Shown here piece after piece: positions 24,761-32,835 of a DNA stretch of 64,000 bases (its first letter is position 1; each line of letters opens with the position of its first letter). Below the pieces are notes generated by a model. That model was not told the origin of the DNA. It saw nothing but the letters and a program-made list of their open reading frames with translations, and ran no database searches. Position numbers and translations under genes: made by a program. Where the stretch lies: contig NZ_FOWP01000004.1 in NCBI RefSeq assembly GCF_900115475.1, forward strand, positions 124,001 to 188,000, in the 5' to 3' direction. The DNA comes from Ectopseudomonas composti (GTDB lineage Bacteria > Pseudomonadota > Gammaproteobacteria > Pseudomonadales > Pseudomonadaceae).

Positions 24761-25441
24761 TCAAGGAAGCAGGCTGATTTTCAGGCTGGCCTGTGACAGG
24801 TCGATGTTGTGCAGGCTCAGGCTGCCGACGCTCTGGCTGGTGGGGGCATCCTTGACGCGGATATTGTCGAAGCGCAGTTCGCCGATGGAGCTGGGCAGGT
24901 TGACGTTGAACGAGCCGTCGCTGTTCAGCGTCGAGCGCAGCTTGCCGGTGTCGTAGCGCACATCGCGCAGGCTGGTTTCGGCATCCAGGTTGTCGAGTAC
25001 CGGCATCACCAGCTTGGCCAGTTGCTTGACCGTGCCGAGGCCGTCGCCGCTTTCCGCGCGCAGCAGCAAGCCTTGCAGGGCATCGTCGAGACCCTGCGCG
25101 CTGACTGAGCTCATTTCGTTGTCGCTCAGCGACTGCATGCCGCGCGGTGTTTCATCCTGGCTGATGGTGCTGGGCGGTTGCAGTCGCTGGATGTCGGCGC
25201 TGGCCATTTGAAATGGCGTCATCAGCGCCGCCACCAGTGTGGCAGCCAGGCGTAGGTTGCTCTGCTTCTTCAGCGCCTTGCTCAGTTGTTTCTGGGTCAG
25301 CAGCCCTTGTTCCACCAACACTTCGCCGAGGCGCTTGTGGCTGGTGAGCTGTACCTGGATGGCAGCATCCAGCTGCGTGGAAGTGATCAGTCCCTTGTTG
25401 ATCAGAATCTGGCCGAGTCGCGAGTTGACGTGTTGGGACAT
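24761..25441 (-). CDS. Free-standing MshEN (c-di-GMP receptor-like) protein with exported C-terminal region
   Basis: 226 residues. The N-terminus holds two 24-residue motifs, residues 8-31 and 37-60, separated by exactly 5 residues. Each follows RLGxxLxxxGLxTxxQLxxAxxxQ. This is the MshEN layout known to bind cyclic di-GMP in type II secretion/MSHA ATPases, but no ATPase follows. A hydrophobic stretch (about 65-82, ending MASA) then looks like an internal signal or anchor. A segment LSDNEMSSVSAQG like that of Pseudomonas surface proteins comes next, and a beta-rich tail. Function unknown; the architecture suggests a c-di-GMP-sensing envelope protein. Confidence 0.7.
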   Translation of the reverse strand: MSQHVNSRLGQILINKGLITSTQLDAAIQVQLTSHKRLGEVLVEQGLLTQKQLSKALKKQSNLRLAATLVAALMTPFQMASADIQRLQPPSTISQDETPRGMQSLSDNEMSSVSAQGLDDALQGLLLRAESGDGLGTVKQLAKLVMPVLDNLDAETSLRDVRYDTGKLRSTLNSDGSFNVNLPSSIGELRFDNIRVKDAPTSQSVGSLSLHNIDLSQASLKISLLP

Positions 25442-25534
25442 GAAAGGCTACCAGGAGGGTGATGGCATGGTGGAATCATCGTCCCGCCCGGTCCGCCTGT
25501 CACCCAGCCAAAGATAGGCTGGCCGCTCGGGCCT

Positions 25535-27376
25535 TCATGTGGCTGCGGGTTCTTCCTGCACAGTGGCCTCGGCCGTTGTTTCTTCTGTTTCGATTAGTGC
25601 CATCAAGGTCCAGCCGTTTCCGGGGGTGAGGGTCAGGGGTTGCGTGGCGACATGCAGCCAGCCATTCGGCGCACGTGCCAGCAGCAGTGTGGCGCGTTTG
25701 CCGTAGCGGGCGTTGTAGGCGTTCCAGTCGAAGGCCTGGGTCAGGGTGGTGCTGCGCACTTCGTCACCACGTGCCAGGCGGCTGGCGAACTGTGGATAGC
25801 TCAAGGGCTGGCCGCCCAGCGGCAGCCCGCGCACCTCGTCACTACTGCGGTGTTTGTCGCTGCGTCGCCCGTCGGCGCTGGTGGGTAAGGTAAAGCGCCG
25901 GTTGCCGGGGAAGTCGTGACGAAAATGCATGCAGGCCAGCGCGTTGAGTTCTGCCGAGGGCGCCAGTGCCAGCAGGTGGCCCAGGCCAACCAGATCCAGG
26001 TGCGCCTCGGCATGTTGCGAGGTCGGGTTGCCGAAGTAGGTGGGCAGGCCGGACATGCGCGCCGCACGAATATTCTCCCAGCTGGAGTCGGTCAGCAGGA
26101 CCTGGCTGCCCAGACCCTGGATGGCTTTGCCTACCGCTCGCGCAACCGGGTTCGCACCGACGATCAGAAAGCCGCTGGGGGAGGGTTCGGCAACCTTGAG
26201 CAGGCGCGCCAATGGGCGCGCGGTCGCGCTCTGCAAAACCACGGTGCCAATGATGACCAGAAAGGTGAGCGGCACCAGCAGCTGAGCCTGTTCATTGCCC
26301 TGTTGCTCCAGGCGCAAGGCGAAGATCGCCGAGACCGCGGCAGCGACGATACCGCGGGGTGCGATCCAGGCCAGAAGGGCGCGCTCACGCCAGTTGAGGC
26401 TGGAACCCAAGGTGCAGACGGCGATATTCAGTGGGCGTGCGATCAGCTGGATGACCGCGAGCAAGGCTAGCGTTGCCGGGCCCAGTGCCAGCAACGCCTG
26501 CAGGTCGAGGCGGGCGGCGAGAATGATGAACAGACCGGAGATCAGCAGTACGCTGAGGTTCTCCTTGAAGTGCAGAATCGGCCTGATATCCACGCCGCGC
26601 ATGTTGGCCAGCCACATGCCCATCACCGTCACGGCGAGCAGGCCGGACTCATGCACCATCAGGTTGGCTGCGATGAACACGCCCAGTACCGCCGCGAGGG
26701 AGGCGAAGTTGTGCAGGTACTCCGGCAACCAGCGCCGCCGCAGGACGATACCGAAGGCCCAGCCTGCGCCTGCGCCCAGCAGGCTGCCACAGGCGATTAC
26801 CGCGGCGAAGGTGCTCAGGCTCTCGCTCAAGGCGTTGCCTTCTGCGTAGCTGACGATGAAGGCGAAGGTCACCACGGCGAGCAGGGCGCCGATGGGATCG
26901 ATGACGATGCCTTCCCAGCGCAGGATGTTCGCCACTGACGAGGTGGGTCGGACCACGCGCAGCATGGGGGCGATCACGGTGGGGCCGGTGACTAGGGTGA
27001 GTGTGCCGAACAGCAGTGCCAGGTCCCAGGAGAAACCCAACAGGTAATGACTGGCGATGGTGATGACTGCCCAGGTGAGCAGTGCGCCGATGGTCACCAG
27101 GCGCTGCACCACCTTGCCGATTTCGCGCCATTCCGACAGGTGCAGGGTCAGGCTGCCTTCGAACAGGATCAGTGCCACGGCAAGGGAAATGAACGGAAAC
27201 AGCAGTGGGCCGAACAGTTCCTGCGGATCGAGCATGCCCAGCAGCGGGCCGGCAAGAATGCCGCCGAACAGCAGAAACAGGATGGCTGGCAGGCGCAGGC
27301 GCCAGGCCAGCCATTGACTGGCCAGGGCCAGCAGACCGATGCCGCCCAGGCTTAGCAGGATATGTGTTTCGCTCAT
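25535..27376 (-). CDS. CPA-family cation:proton antiporter with C-terminal NAD-binding-like domain
   Basis: 613 residues. About twelve transmembrane segments (1-400) contain the NhaP/CPA-type motifs LFEGSLTLHL, TLVTGPTVIAPMLR and GIVIDPIGALLAV, with the Asp of the ion site in IDP. After about residue 405 a soluble region (GFLIVGANPVARAVGKAIQGLG) resembles a RCK/TrkA nucleotide-binding fold, suggesting ligand gating. It exchanges Na+ or K+ for protons across the inner membrane; the cation is not determined. GGGAGA precedes the ATG. Divergent from xerD by 63 bases. Confidence 0.88.
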   Translation of the reverse strand: MSETHILLSLGGIGLLALASQWLAWRLRLPAILFLLFGGILAGPLLGMLDPQELFGPLLFPFISLAVALILFEGSLTLHLSEWREIGKVVQRLVTIGALLTWAVITIASHYLLGFSWDLALLFGTLTLVTGPTVIAPMLRVVRPTSSVANILRWEGIVIDPIGALLAVVTFAFIVSYAEGNALSESLSTFAAVIACGSLLGAGAGWAFGIVLRRRWLPEYLHNFASLAAVLGVFIAANLMVHESGLLAVTVMGMWLANMRGVDIRPILHFKENLSVLLISGLFIILAARLDLQALLALGPATLALLAVIQLIARPLNIAVCTLGSSLNWRERALLAWIAPRGIVAAAVSAIFALRLEQQGNEQAQLLVPLTFLVIIGTVVLQSATARPLARLLKVAEPSPSGFLIVGANPVARAVGKAIQGLGSQVLLTDSSWENIRAARMSGLPTYFGNPTSQHAEAHLDLVGLGHLLALAPSAELNALACMHFRHDFPGNRRFTLPTSADGRRSDKHRSSDEVRGLPLGGQPLSYPQFASRLARGDEVRSTTLTQAFDWNAYNARYGKRATLLLARAPNGWLHVATQPLTLTPGNGWTLMALIETEETTAEATVQEEPAAT

Positions 27377-27439
27377 TGGATCTCCCTATCGCGGTGGGGC
27401 TGTGGAACACTGGCGTGCATATTTCGTCATGGACCTTCG

Positions 27440-28336
27440 ATGGCAACGTTAACTCATCCTCTGATCGAGCGCTTCCTCGAAGCCCTGTGGTTGGAAAAGG
27501 GGCTCTCGGCCCACACTCAGGCCGCCTATCGCAGTGATCTGGAGCACTTCAACGCTTGGCTCGACGCGCGCAACTTGGCACTGCAGCATATCGCTCGTGA
27601 TGCCATTCTCGATCACCTGGCCTGGCGGCTCGAGCAGGGCTATCAGGCGCGCTCCACTGCGCGTTTTCTCTCGGGGTTGCGTGGCTTCTACCGTTTTCTG
27701 CTGCGTGAAACGCTGATCAACGAAGACCCGACACTGCAGATCGAACTGCCGCAAATCGGTCGGCCATTGCCCAAGTCGTTGTCCGAAGCGGATGTCGAAG
27801 CGCTGCTGCAGGCGCCGGACCTGGATGACCCTATCGGCCTGCGTGATCGCGCCATGCTCGAGGTGCTTTACGCCTGTGGTTTGCGGGTCAGTGAGCTGGT
27901 CGGTCTGACGCTGGAGCAGGTCAATCTGCGTCAGGGCGTGCTGCGCGTGTTCGGCAAGGGCAGCAAGGAGCGTCTGGTGCCGTTGGGTGAAGAGGCCATC
28001 GCCTGGATCGAGCGCTACATGCGCGAGGCGCGCCCATTGCTGCTGGGCGGCAAACCCAGCGATGTGCTGTTTCCCAGTCTGCGCGGCGAGCAGATGACCC
28101 GACAGACCTTCTGGCACCGCATCAAGCACCAGGCGCAGGTTGCGGGTATCAGCAAGGCGTTGTCGCCGCACACGCTGCGCCATGCTTTTGCCACACATCT
28201 GCTCAATCATGGCGCTGACCTGCGCGTGGTGCAGATGCTGCTTGGACACAGTGACCTGTCTACCACGCAAATCTATACCCACATCGCGCGCGCGCGCCTG
28301 CAGGAGCTGCATGCGCAGCACCACCCGCGCGGTTGA
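27440..28336 (+). CDS. xerD: Tyrosine recombinase XerD
   Basis: 298 residues. With XerC resolves chromosome dimers at dif under FtsK control. SAM-like N-terminal domain (about 1-100), then the catalytic domain with Arg in CGLRVSEL, Lys in GKGSKERLVP, His-x-x-Arg in SPHTLRHAFATHLL, His in LLGHSDLSTTQIYTH and the Tyr nucleophile there. ATG 27440 gives the normal family N-terminus. Precedes dsbC and hom, the usual Pseudomonas order. Confidence 0.96.
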   Translation: MATLTHPLIERFLEALWLEKGLSAHTQAAYRSDLEHFNAWLDARNLALQHIARDAILDHLAWRLEQGYQARSTARFLSGLRGFYRFLLRETLINEDPTLQIELPQIGRPLPKSLSEADVEALLQAPDLDDPIGLRDRAMLEVLYACGLRVSELVGLTLEQVNLRQGVLRVFGKGSKERLVPLGEEAIAWIERYMREARPLLLGGKPSDVLFPSLRGEQMTRQTFWHRIKHQAQVAGISKALSPHTLRHAFATHLLNHGADLRVVQMLLGHSDLSTTQIYTHIARARLQELHAQHHPRG

Positions 28337-28350
28337 GCTGCCGGTCGTAC

Positions 28351-28431
28351 CCCCTCTCCCGCCCTTCGGGCACCCTCTCCCATGAATGGGAGAGGGTCAT
28401 CGGAAGGCCGCGGAGCGGCCGCTATTTATGG
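28351..28431. repeat. REP-like repeat, copy B (inverted relative to copy A)
   Basis: CCCTCTCCC, GCCC-TTC-GGGC, then ACCCTCTCCCA-TGAA-TGGGAGAGGGT (perfect 11-bp stem), then a GGCCGC-GGA-GCGGCC hairpin. The same modules occur at 12919-12988 in the opposite order. It lies between xerD and dsbC. Confidence 0.7.
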
Positions 28432-28477
28432 TAGGCTGTGGCGATTTTCACTGGTCCGTCGTTCGACAGGAGTGTTC

Positions 28478-29203
28478 ATGTCCCTGACCCGTATTTCCCT
28501 TGCTCTGGCGGTCGCGCTGGGCAGTAGCGTCGCTCTGGCTGCCGACCCCGATCAGGTCATTCGTCAGTCGCTCAAATCGCTCGACGCCAACCTGCCGATC
28601 GAGGCCATTGCCGAGAGTCCGATGACCGGTATTTACCAGGTGCAGCTGGAGGGGGGGCGTCAGCTCTACACCAGCGCCGATGGTCAGTTCCTGATCCAGG
28701 GCTATCTATTCCAAGTCAAGGACGGCAAGGCCGTGAACCTGACCGAGATCGAAGAAAGCCGCGCGGTGGCTCAACAGATCAACGCTATTCCGGCCAAGGA
28801 AATGGTGGTGTTCGCGCCGAAGGCGCCGAAGACCCATATCACCGTGTTCACCGACACCGACTGTGGCTACTGCCAGAAGCTGCACAGCGAAGTGCCGGAG
28901 CTCAACCGGCTGGGCGTCGAAGTGCGTTATGTCGCCTTCCCGCGTCAGGGCATGAACAGCCCGGCGGCCAAGGAGCTGGTCAGCGTCTGGTGCGCCAAGG
29001 ATCAGCAGGAAGCGATGAATCGCGCCAAGACCCGCCAGAGCGTAGCTGAGGCGACCTGTGATAACCCGGTGGCCAAGCAGTACCAGCTCGGCCAGATGAT
29101 CGGGGTCAACGGCACGCCGGCCATTGTCCTGGCCAACGGCAAGATGATTCCGGGTTACCAGCCGGCGCCGCAGCTGGCCAAGATTGCGCTGGAGTCGAAC
29201 TAA
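28478..29203 (+). CDS. dsbC: Thiol:disulfide interchange protein DsbC
   Basis: 241 residues. Periplasmic disulfide isomerase. Signal peptide about 1-21 (ALAADPDQ). N-terminal dimerisation domain to about 75, then a thioredoxin-like domain with the active site Cys129-Gly-Tyr-Cys132. A second Cys pair (VWCAKD and EATCDN) corresponds to the structural disulfide of DsbC. cis-Pro in GTPAIV. AGGAG before ATG 28478; the frame upstream is repeat sequence. Confidence 0.95.
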   Translation: MSLTRISLALAVALGSSVALAADPDQVIRQSLKSLDANLPIEAIAESPMTGIYQVQLEGGRQLYTSADGQFLIQGYLFQVKDGKAVNLTEIEESRAVAQQINAIPAKEMVVFAPKAPKTHITVFTDTDCGYCQKLHSEVPELNRLGVEVRYVAFPRQGMNSPAAKELVSVWCAKDQQEAMNRAKTRQSVAEATCDNPVAKQYQLGQMIGVNGTPAIVLANGKMIPGYQPAPQLAKIALESN

Positions 29204-29344
29204 GAACCTATCCACGACCTGCTGCGCGTCGGCTCTGCTGCGTTAAAAACAGGCTCGGAATGCTCATTTACAATTCGTAAACTGCGCTTCCTCGCCTGTT
29301 TTTGCCTTGCATAGCTCTAGCTCGCGAGGTCGTGAATAGGTTCT
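29203..29344. repeat. Palindromic intergenic element, copy 2
   Basis: 142 bp starting on the last base of the dsbC stop codon. The outer arms at 29203-29220 and 29327-29344 pair over 17 of 18 bases. Inner arms AAAAACAGGC and GCCTGTTTTT pair perfectly, and the centre is TTTAC-AATTC-GTAAA. It shares the core AATGCTCATTT...AAACTGCGCTT with the element at 1968-2108, while the arms are unrelated in sequence. Confidence 0.8.
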
Positions 29345-29369
29345 GTGCACCGTGGATTGACTAACAAAC

Positions 29370-29394
29370 AGCCGCTTCGTAAGGTGCGGCTCTT
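29370..29394 (+). terminator. Possible weak terminator upstream of hom
   Basis: AGCCGC-N10-GCGGCT followed by CTTTAT. Short stem, long loop, modest T content. It could end dsbC transcription or be part of the hom leader. Confidence 0.3.
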
Positions 29395-29451
29395 TATCTG
29401 CGGCCGGGGCATGCTCCGGCCGTTTCGTGCAGTGCGGATGGGGAATTGAGT

Positions 29452-30756
29452 GTGAAGCCGGTCAAAGTGGGCATCTGTGGGTTGGGCACCGTCGGTGGCG
29501 GTACTTTGAATGTACTCAAGCGTAATGCCGAGGAGATTACTCGGCGCGCCGGTCGCGGCATCGAGATTGCCCAGATCGCCATTCGTTCGCCCAAGCCGCA
29601 GTACGACACCACCGGCATTGCCATGACCAGCGATGTGTTCGAACTGGTCAACAACCCTGAGATCGACATCGTCATCGAGCTGATCGGCGGCTATACCCTG
29701 GCCAAGGAGCTGGTACTCAAGGCCATCGAAAATGGCAAGCATGTCGTCACTGCCAACAAAGCGCTGATCGCCGTGCACGGTAACGAGATTTTCGCCAAGG
29801 CGCGCGAGAAGGGCGTGATCGTCGCGTTCGAAGCCGCCGTGGCTGGCGGTATTCCGGTGATCAAGGCGATCCGTGAAGGCCTGTCGGCCAACCGTATCAA
29901 CTGGCTGGCGGGCATCATCAATGGCACCGGCAACTTCATCCTCACCGAAATGCGCGAGAAGGGTCGTGCTTTCGAGGACGTGCTCAAGGAAGCGCAGGCA
30001 CTGGGTTATGCTGAGGCCGATCCGACCTTCGACGTTGAGGGTATCGACGCGGCGCACAAGCTGACCATCCTGGCGTCCATCGCTTTCGGCATCCCGCTGC
30101 AGTTCGACAAGGCCTACACCGAAGGCATCACCAAGCTGACCACCGCTGACGTGAACTACGCCGAGGCGCTGGGCTATCGCATCAAGCATCTGGGTGTGGC
30201 TCGCCGCACCGAGGCGGGTATCGAGCTGCGCGTGCACCCGACGCTGATTCCGGCCGATCGCCTGATCGCCAACGTCAACGGCGTAATGAACGCGGTGATG
30301 GTCAATGGCGATGCGGTTGGCAGCACCCTGTACTACGGCGCTGGCGCCGGCATGGAGCCAACTGCTTCGGCGGTGGTGGCCGACCTGGTGGACGTGGTGC
30401 GTGCGCTGACCACCGATCCGACCAACCGCGTACCGCACCTGGCCTTCCAGCCGGATTCGCTGTCCGATCATCCGATCCTGCCCATCGAAGAGTGCGAGAG
30501 CGCCTACTACCTGCGCATCCAGGCCAAGGATCATCCGGGCGTACTGGCGCAAGTGGCGAGCATCCTCTCCGAGCGCGGCATCAACATCGAGTCGATCATG
30601 CAGAAGGAAGTCGAGGAGCAGGACGGCTTGGTGCCGATGATCCTCGTGACCCATCGCGTGGTCGAGGCGCGTATCATCGAGGCCATCGCCGCCATGGAAG
30701 CGCTGGATGGCGTGACCTCGCCGGTCATGCGTCTGCGCGTCGAACAGCTCAACTAA
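29452..30756 (+). CDS. hom: Homoserine dehydrogenase
   Basis: 434 residues. Reduces aspartate semialdehyde to homoserine, the branch point to threonine and methionine. Rossmann motif VGICGLGTVGGGTLNVL, catalytic region with GTGNFILTEM and YAEADPTFDVEGIDAAHK, and a C-terminal ACT domain (about 350-430, LRIQAKDHPGVLAQVASIL) for feedback control. I use GTG 29452 (MKPVKVGICG) rather than the TTG two codons earlier, because it matches the family N-terminus. thrC follows after 57 bases. Confidence 0.96.
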   Translation: MKPVKVGICGLGTVGGGTLNVLKRNAEEITRRAGRGIEIAQIAIRSPKPQYDTTGIAMTSDVFELVNNPEIDIVIELIGGYTLAKELVLKAIENGKHVVTANKALIAVHGNEIFAKAREKGVIVAFEAAVAGGIPVIKAIREGLSANRINWLAGIINGTGNFILTEMREKGRAFEDVLKEAQALGYAEADPTFDVEGIDAAHKLTILASIAFGIPLQFDKAYTEGITKLTTADVNYAEALGYRIKHLGVARRTEAGIELRVHPTLIPADRLIANVNGVMNAVMVNGDAVGSTLYYGAGAGMEPTASAVVADLVDVVRALTTDPTNRVPHLAFQPDSLSDHPILPIEECESAYYLRIQAKDHPGVLAQVASILSERGINIESIMQKEVEEQDGLVPMILVTHRVVEARIIEAIAAMEALDGVTSPVMRLRVEQLN

Positions 30757-30813
30757 TCCCGTGTCCACCCGTAGGCGCAGGCTTGCGGGTGCAGTCGAAC
30801 GAAGGTTTATCCC

Positions 30814-32223
30814 ATGCGCTATATCAGTACCCGCGGCCAGGCGCCGGCCCTGAATTTCGAAGATGTGCTGCTGGCTGGCCTGGCCAGCGATGGCGGCCTC
30901 TACGTGCCGGAAAATCTGCCGCGCTTCACCGTCGAGGAAATCGCTTCCTGGGCGGGCCTGCCGTACCACGAGCTGGCTTTCCGGGTGATGCGCCCGTTCG
31001 TTGCCGGCTCCATCGCTGACGCCGATTTCAAGAAGATCCTCGAAGAAACCTACAGTGTATTCGAGCACAACGCTGTCGCGCCGCTGCGCCAGCTCAACGG
31101 CAACGAGTGGGTGCTGGAGCTGTTCCACGGCCCGACCCTGGCGTTCAAGGATTTCGCCCTGCAACTGCTCGGTCGCCTGCTCGATCACGTGCTGGCCAAG
31201 CGCGGCGAGCGCGTGGTGATCATGGGCGCCACCTCTGGTGATACCGGCTCGGCGGCCATCGAAGGCTGCAAGGCCTGCGACAACGTCGACATCTTCATCA
31301 TGCACCCGCACAACCGCGTGTCCGAGGTGCAGCGCCGGCAGATGACCACCATCCTCGGTGAGAACATCCACAACATCGCCATCGAAGGTAACTTCGATGA
31401 CTGCCAGGAGATGGTCAAGGCCAGCTTCGCCGACCAAGGCTTCCTCAAGGGCACGCGTCTGGTGGCAGTCAACTCGATCAACTGGGCGCGGATCATGGCC
31501 CAGATCGTCTACTACTTCCACGCTGCGCTGCAGCTCGGCGCGCCGGCGCGTTCCATCGCTTTCTCGGTGCCGACCGGTAACTTTGGCGACATTTTCGCCG
31601 GCTACCTGGCGCGCAACATGGGCCTGCCGGTCAGCCAGCTGATCGTCGCCACCAACCGCAATGACATCCTGCACCGCTTCATGAGCGGCAATCAGTACGT
31701 CAAAGAGACCTTGCACGCGACGCTGTCGCCGTCGATGGACATCATGGTTTCGTCCAACTTCGAGCGCCTGCTGTTCGACCTGCATGGCCGCAATGGCGCC
31801 GCCATCGCCAGTCTGATGGACAGCTTCAAGCAGGGTGGCGGTTTCAGTGTCGACGAAGATCGCTGGGTCGAGGCGCGCAAGCTGTTCGACTCGCTGGCGG
31901 TGAATGACGAACAGACCTGTGAAACCATTACCGAGGTGTACGAGGAGTGCGGCGAGCTGCTCGACCCGCATACCGCAATCGGCGTGCGTGCCGCGCGTGA
32001 GTGCCGTCGCAGCCTGTCGACGCCGATGGTGGTGCTGGGTACCGCGCATCCGGTGAAGTTCCCCGAGGCGGTGGAAAAGGCCGGTATCGACGCCGTTCCG
32101 GCGTTGCCGGCGCATCTGACTGATCTGTTCCAGCGCGAAGAGCGCTGCACGGTACTGGCCAACGACCTGAAGGCCGTACAGCAGTTCGTCGCGGCTCATG
32201 GCAATCGCGGCAAGCCGCTCTGA
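30814..32223 (+). CDS. thrC: Threonine synthase
   Basis: 469 residues. PLP enzyme making threonine from phosphohomoserine. The PLP lysine is in HGPTLAFKDFALQLL, with the phosphate-binding loop SGDTGSAAIEG and SVPTGNFGDIFAGYLA. The long form is the one usual in proteobacteria. GAAGG precedes the ATG. Forms the hom-thrC unit and ends in a strong hairpin. Confidence 0.97.
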   Translation: MRYISTRGQAPALNFEDVLLAGLASDGGLYVPENLPRFTVEEIASWAGLPYHELAFRVMRPFVAGSIADADFKKILEETYSVFEHNAVAPLRQLNGNEWVLELFHGPTLAFKDFALQLLGRLLDHVLAKRGERVVIMGATSGDTGSAAIEGCKACDNVDIFIMHPHNRVSEVQRRQMTTILGENIHNIAIEGNFDDCQEMVKASFADQGFLKGTRLVAVNSINWARIMAQIVYYFHAALQLGAPARSIAFSVPTGNFGDIFAGYLARNMGLPVSQLIVATNRNDILHRFMSGNQYVKETLHATLSPSMDIMVSSNFERLLFDLHGRNGAAIASLMDSFKQGGGFSVDEDRWVEARKLFDSLAVNDEQTCETITEVYEECGELLDPHTAIGVRAARECRRSLSTPMVVLGTAHPVKFPEAVEKAGIDAVPALPAHLTDLFQREERCTVLANDLKAVQQFVAAHGNRGKPL

Positions 32224-32237
32224 GGTATCCGCTTCGA

Positions 32238-32270
32238 CGAAACCGGCGCCCCAGTGGCGCCGGTTTCGTT
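32238..32270 (+). terminator. Terminator after thrC
   Basis: CGAAACCGGCGCC-CCAGT-GGCGCCGGTTTCG, a perfect 13-bp stem with a 5-base loop followed by TT. It faces the convergent small membrane-protein gene at 32281. Confidence 0.8.
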
Positions 32271-32280
32271 TGTGCCTGGT

Positions 32281-32532
32281 TTAGAGGGTGAAGATCAGCG
32301 CCAGTAGCGCCATCAGTATGATCAGTACCAGCCAGATCAGGGCATTGAGGCGGCTGGCGCGAAGGATGGCGGCGCCGCGCAGGTGCACGGGCGGGTTGTC
32401 CTCCAGGTACTGGTCGATGCGGTGTTCGGCTTCCTTCTGGTCATCTCCGAGGTATTCGCTCAGCAGGTCGATGGCTGCCTGGCGTTGATTGGCATGCACA
32501 AGCTGGCGCACGGCAGGTGGAAGTTCGTTCAT
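32281..32532 (-). CDS. Small C-tail-anchored membrane protein of unknown function
   Basis: 83 residues. A soluble helical N-terminal part (about 1-60, with QRQAAIDLLSEYLGDDQKEAEHRIDQYL) is followed by one strong transmembrane helix at the very C-terminus (about 61-82). This predicts a cytoplasmic helical domain tethered to the inner membrane. I do not recognise the family. Convergent with thrC and divergent from the stress island. Confidence 0.7.
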   Translation of the reverse strand: MNELPPAVRQLVHANQRQAAIDLLSEYLGDDQKEAEHRIDQYLEDNPPVHLRGAAILRASRLNALIWLVLIILMALLALIFTL

Positions 32533-32783
32533 GGCGCTACCTGTCTCCTGGGCTGGCTGAGCGGGGTCATAAGTGCGACCCGGTTAGCGTTTTTTTCCGT
32601 GCGCAGCGAAGGCGCCTGAGGTTTAATTCGACACTTCGCGAATGGATGCGTTTGGCCGAATCAAGGACGAGCCTGGGTGCCTGCCTCTTTTCTTTCCATC
32701 CCTATCTGTTCTTCGGCTGTTCTTCGGCTGTTTTGCGCTGAGGATTGCGCCTGCGTGTTCATCTGACGAACGGCATCACATTT

Positions 32784-32795
32784 ATCACATGTGAT
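32784..32795. promoter_or_regulatory. Operator-like palindrome 1 before the stress island
   Basis: ATCACATGTGAT, a perfect 12-base palindrome 41 bases before the DUF2170 start. It shares the ACATGT core with the next palindrome. Probably a regulator-binding site; no matching regulator gene is adjacent. Confidence 0.5.
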
Positions 32796-32799
32796 TACT

Positions 32800-32817
32800 T
32801 TACATGCTCACATGTAA
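32800..32817. promoter_or_regulatory. Operator-like palindrome 2 before the stress island
   Basis: TTACATG-CTCA-CATGTAA, perfect 7-base arms around four bases, 16 bases downstream of the start of the first palindrome. It overlaps the only plausible -35 region, so binding here would be expected to repress. Confidence 0.5.
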
Positions 32818-32835
32818 GGGTCTAGGCTGCGATTC

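Larger units (their letters stand above)
32533..32835. other. Gene-free regulatory stretch upstream of the stress island
   Basis: No credible gene. It holds an 11-base tandem duplication (CTGTTCTTCGG twice at 32706-32727, plus a partial third unit) and two palindromes at 32784-32817. A TTTACA (32799-32804)-18-TAGGCT candidate promoter overlaps the second palindrome. It is more AT-rich near 32770-32820 than its surroundings. Confidence 0.6.

Noticed and set aside
29345-29451. Threonine-type attenuator in front of hom
   Set aside because: I looked for a short leader peptide rich in Thr/Ile codons and a pair of competing hairpins. Only one weak hairpin is present.
29317-32199. Long open frame antisense to hom and thrC (about 960 codons)
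   Set aside because: Both sense genes are unambiguous. The antisense frame spans their gap and has shadow composition.
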